Shown here piece after piece: positions 13,667 through 15,258 of a stretch of DNA of 15,258 bases (the first letter of the stretch is position 1; each line of letters starts with the position of its first letter). Source of the stretch: JAVEYA01 sp034003745 (GTDB taxonomy: Bacteria; Bacillota; Peptococcia; DRI-13; PHAD01); contig JAVEYA010000053.1 of assembly GCA_034003745.1 (NCBI GenBank), positions 1-15,258 on the forward strand, read 5' to 3'. The position numbers and the translations under genes were made by a program. Below the pieces are notes generated by a model. The model was not told the DNA's origin and searched no databases. It saw nothing but the letters and a program-made list of their open reading frames with translations.

Positions 13667-14835
13667 GAATTGAAGATCTGGTGCTCCCTAAGGTGAAGGA
13701 ACTGCCGCCTTCCGGCATCCGAAAATATTTCGACCTGATCAATGAGATGGATGACGCCATTTCCCTGGGCGTAGGCGAACCGGATTATACCACGCCCTGG
13801 AATATCTGCGAAGCAGGCATCTATTCTTTGGAGAAGGGCCACACCCATTATTCTTCCAATGCCGGTTTTATCCGCCTGCGTGAAGAAATCGCCCGCTATG
13901 TCCAAAGCAAATATCACTTAAGCTATGACGCCGCAACCCAGGTGCTGGTTACCGTGGGCGGCAGCGAAGGCATTGATTTGGCCCTGCGCTCCCTGGCCGG
14001 ACCGGGGGATGAAGTCATCATTCCGGAGCCCTGCTTCGTGGCCTATCAGGGCTGCGCCAGAATTGCCGGCGCTACGCCGGTCAGCATCCGGCTCCGGGCG
14101 GAAGACCAATTCAAGCTGACTCCGGAGCTCCTGGAGCGTGCACTGACCCCCCGCACCAAAGTGGTGATCCTGCCCTTCCCCAACAATCCCACCGGGGCGA
14201 TTATGACCAAAGAAGAACTGGAACCTCTGGTGCAAATCTTAAAGGATAAGCCGCTGATCGTTCTCTCCGATGAGATTTATGCGGAGCTTACCTATGAAGG
14301 CAGGCACGTCTCCATCGCTTCTTTTCCCGAAATGAAAGACAAAACCGTTGTCATCAACGGTTTTTCCAAGGCTTTTGCCATGACCGGCTGGCGTCTGGGT
14401 TATGCCTGCGGGCATCCCGATATTATCAAGGCCATGGTCAAAATCCATCAATATGCCATTATGTGCGCGCCCACCACCGCCCAGTACGCCGCCATAGAAG
14501 CCTTGCGGACCGGGGAGGCTGCGGTAACCGAAATGCGGCTGGAATATAACCGCAGGAGGCGTGTCCTCCTGGACGGTTTCCGTAAGCTCGGCCTGGATTG
14601 TTTTGAGCCCCTGGGCGCTTTCTACGTCTTTCCCAGCATCCAGTCTACGGGTTTGTCCTCGGAAGAATTCTGCGAGCAGCTCTTAATCAAGGAAAAAGTC
14701 CTGGTCGTGCCCGGAACGGCCTTTGGCGAGTGCGGCGAGGGCTTTGTACGGGCCTGTTACGCCTCTTCCCTTGAACAAATCTCGGAAGCCTTAAGACGTA
14801 TTAAAAAGTTCTTACATCTTCCCCTTGGCCATTAA
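13663..14835 (+). CDS. alaT: Class I/II PLP-dependent aminotransferase, probable alanine transaminase
   Basis: A 390-aa fold-type I aminotransferase of the usual length. Seen: SLGVGEPDYTTP (34-45), HYSSNAGFIRLREEIARY, GGSEGIDLAL (PLP phosphate region), PFPNNPTGA (171-179), SDEIYAELTYEG (202-213; D203 and Y206 contact PLP), NGFSKAFAMTGWRLGY (232-247; K236 forms the Schiff base), and GFVRACYASS near the end with the carboxylate-binding Arg. By sequence alone it could be an aspartate, aromatic or alanine aminotransferase; the alanine T-box and the AlaR-like gene it overlaps favour pyruvate + glutamate to alanine + 2-oxoglutarate. Start ATG 13663 overlaps the alaR stop (ATGA), with GGGAGG 10 nt upstream. 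Its 3' end overlaps the convergent transporter gene by 24 bp. Confidence 0.9.
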   Translation: MRIEDLVLPKVKELPPSGIRKYFDLINEMDDAISLGVGEPDYTTPWNICEAGIYSLEKGHTHYSSNAGFIRLREEIARYVQSKYHLSYDAATQVLVTVGGSEGIDLALRSLAGPGDEVIIPEPCFVAYQGCARIAGATPVSIRLRAEDQFKLTPELLERALTPRTKVVILPFPNNPTGAIMTKEELEPLVQILKDKPLIVLSDEIYAELTYEGRHVSIASFPEMKDKTVVINGFSKAFAMTGWRLGYACGHPDIIKAMVKIHQYAIMCAPTTAQYAAIEALRTGEAAVTEMRLEYNRRRRVLLDGFRKLGLDCFEPLGAFYVFPSIQSTGLSSEEFCEQLLIKEKVLVVPGTAFGECGEGFVRACYASSLEQISEALRRIKKFLHLPLGH

Positions 14836-15258
14836 TTTAGCCTGGGGCACTCTCCGCAAGACAACAGCCAGAACCGGGGCAAACAAAGCGCCTGCCCCCA
14901 AGAGCAAAAACGGGATCCCCCAGTTTTGCGCGTAAATAGGGGCCACATCGCCGTTGAGCCAATCCAGCACTTGGCCAAAGAAGATGGGCGACGCGATTGT
15001 CATGGTATAGCCGATGGCCGACTGCACTGCAAGTGCAGTCGTTCGTATTTTCGGCGCGACCATATCCGTCAGTCCGGCTTTATAGATAGCCGAATCGGCA
15101 ATAACCCAAAAACCGATCCAGAAAGCCAGCAAAGTAATCGCTACCAGGGAGTGTCCATACAAAAAGCCCAGGAAGAACTCGGCAATCAGGCTGCAGCAAG
15201 CGGCAATGATAATTGCTTTGGTTCTTCCTGCTTTATCGGCAAACATGCCCCATAAATA
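14812..15258 (-). CDS. MFS transporter, C-terminal part (5' end outside window)
   Basis: Open minus-strand frame continuing past the right edge, 148 codons visible. It enters as YLWGMFADKAGR, a copy of the MFS motif A loop (G-x-x-x-D-x-x-G-R type) expected between TM8 and TM9, followed by four hydrophobic helices (IIIAACCSLIAEFFLGFLYG; VAITLLAFWIGFWVIADSAIY; a segment around IGYTMTIASPIFFG; IPFLLLGAGALFAPVLAVVL) and a short basic tail. This fits the last third of a 12-TM major facilitator. Substrate cannot be judged from this part. The first ATG inside the window is an internal Met, not the start. Confidence 0.88.
   Translation of the reverse strand, partial: YLWGMFADKAGRTKAIIIAACCSLIAEFFLGFLYGHSLVAITLLAFWIGFWVIADSAIYKAGLTDMVAPKIRTTALAVQSAIGYTMTIASPIFFGQVLDWLNGDVAPIYAQNWGIPFLLLGAGALFAPVLAVVLRRVPQAKLMAKGKM

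Overview
The window looks like chromosome of a low-to-mid GC Bacillota (Firmicutes), probably an anaerobe of the Clostridia or Negativicutes. The signs are a classical T-box leader, textbook sigma-A promoters (TTGACA-17-TAGAAT, TTGAAT-17-TATAAT), strong AGGAGG-type ribosome sites with frequent GTG or TTG starts, a FakA/DegV pair, and a ferredoxin-tailed aldo/keto reductase. There are no phage, transposon, CRISPR or tRNA/rRNA genes. Most of the content is housekeeping and amino-acid metabolism, and the genome is compact with several touching or overlapping convergent gene ends.

Layout. 1-2404 (minus strand): fatty-acid kinase operon, promoter - fakA (DAK2/YloV) - degV (FakB-type lipid-binding subunit, cut by the window edge). 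2468-3127 (plus): an unrecognised 219-aa protein with a Cys/His tail. 3131-7565 (minus): membrane-anchored DUF4015-type putative glycoside hydrolase, beta-CASP metallo-beta-lactamase nuclease, and a TrpB2-type tryptophan synthase beta chain with its own terminator. About 7686-8217 (minus): no convincing gene, but a strong promoter with an A/T-rich upstream element, a purine-rich stretch of about 500 nt with three 34-nt hairpin repeats, other stems, and a long terminal hairpin. This is a candidate large structured noncoding RNA, or a very long trpB2 leader. 8445-9203 (plus): DUF4931/GalT-like protein, followed by a bidirectional terminator shared with the citrate synthase gene (minus, 9297-10661). 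10868-11557 (plus): a divergent cis-prenyltransferase (UppS-like) paralogue with altered active-site positions; its stop codon overlaps the stop of a minus-strand aldo/keto reductase carrying a C-terminal [4Fe-4S] domain. 12832-14835 (plus): promoter, T-box leader with an apparent alanine specifier (GCA), then an Lrp/AsnC regulator and a class I aminotransferase coupled by ATGA, matching the alaR-alaT arrangement of Bacillus. The right edge holds the C-terminal end of an MFS transporter on the minus strand.

How they work together. The alaR-alaT unit makes alanine from pyruvate and appears to be controlled both by uncharged tRNA-Ala (T-box) and by its own Lrp-type regulator. FakA with DegV phosphorylates exogenous fatty acids for phospholipid synthesis. 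Citrate synthase feeds 2-oxoglutarate/glutamate synthesis, glutamate being the usual amino donor for aminotransferases. The most unusual items are the structured minus-strand element at 7.7-8.2 kb and the altered UppS paralogue.
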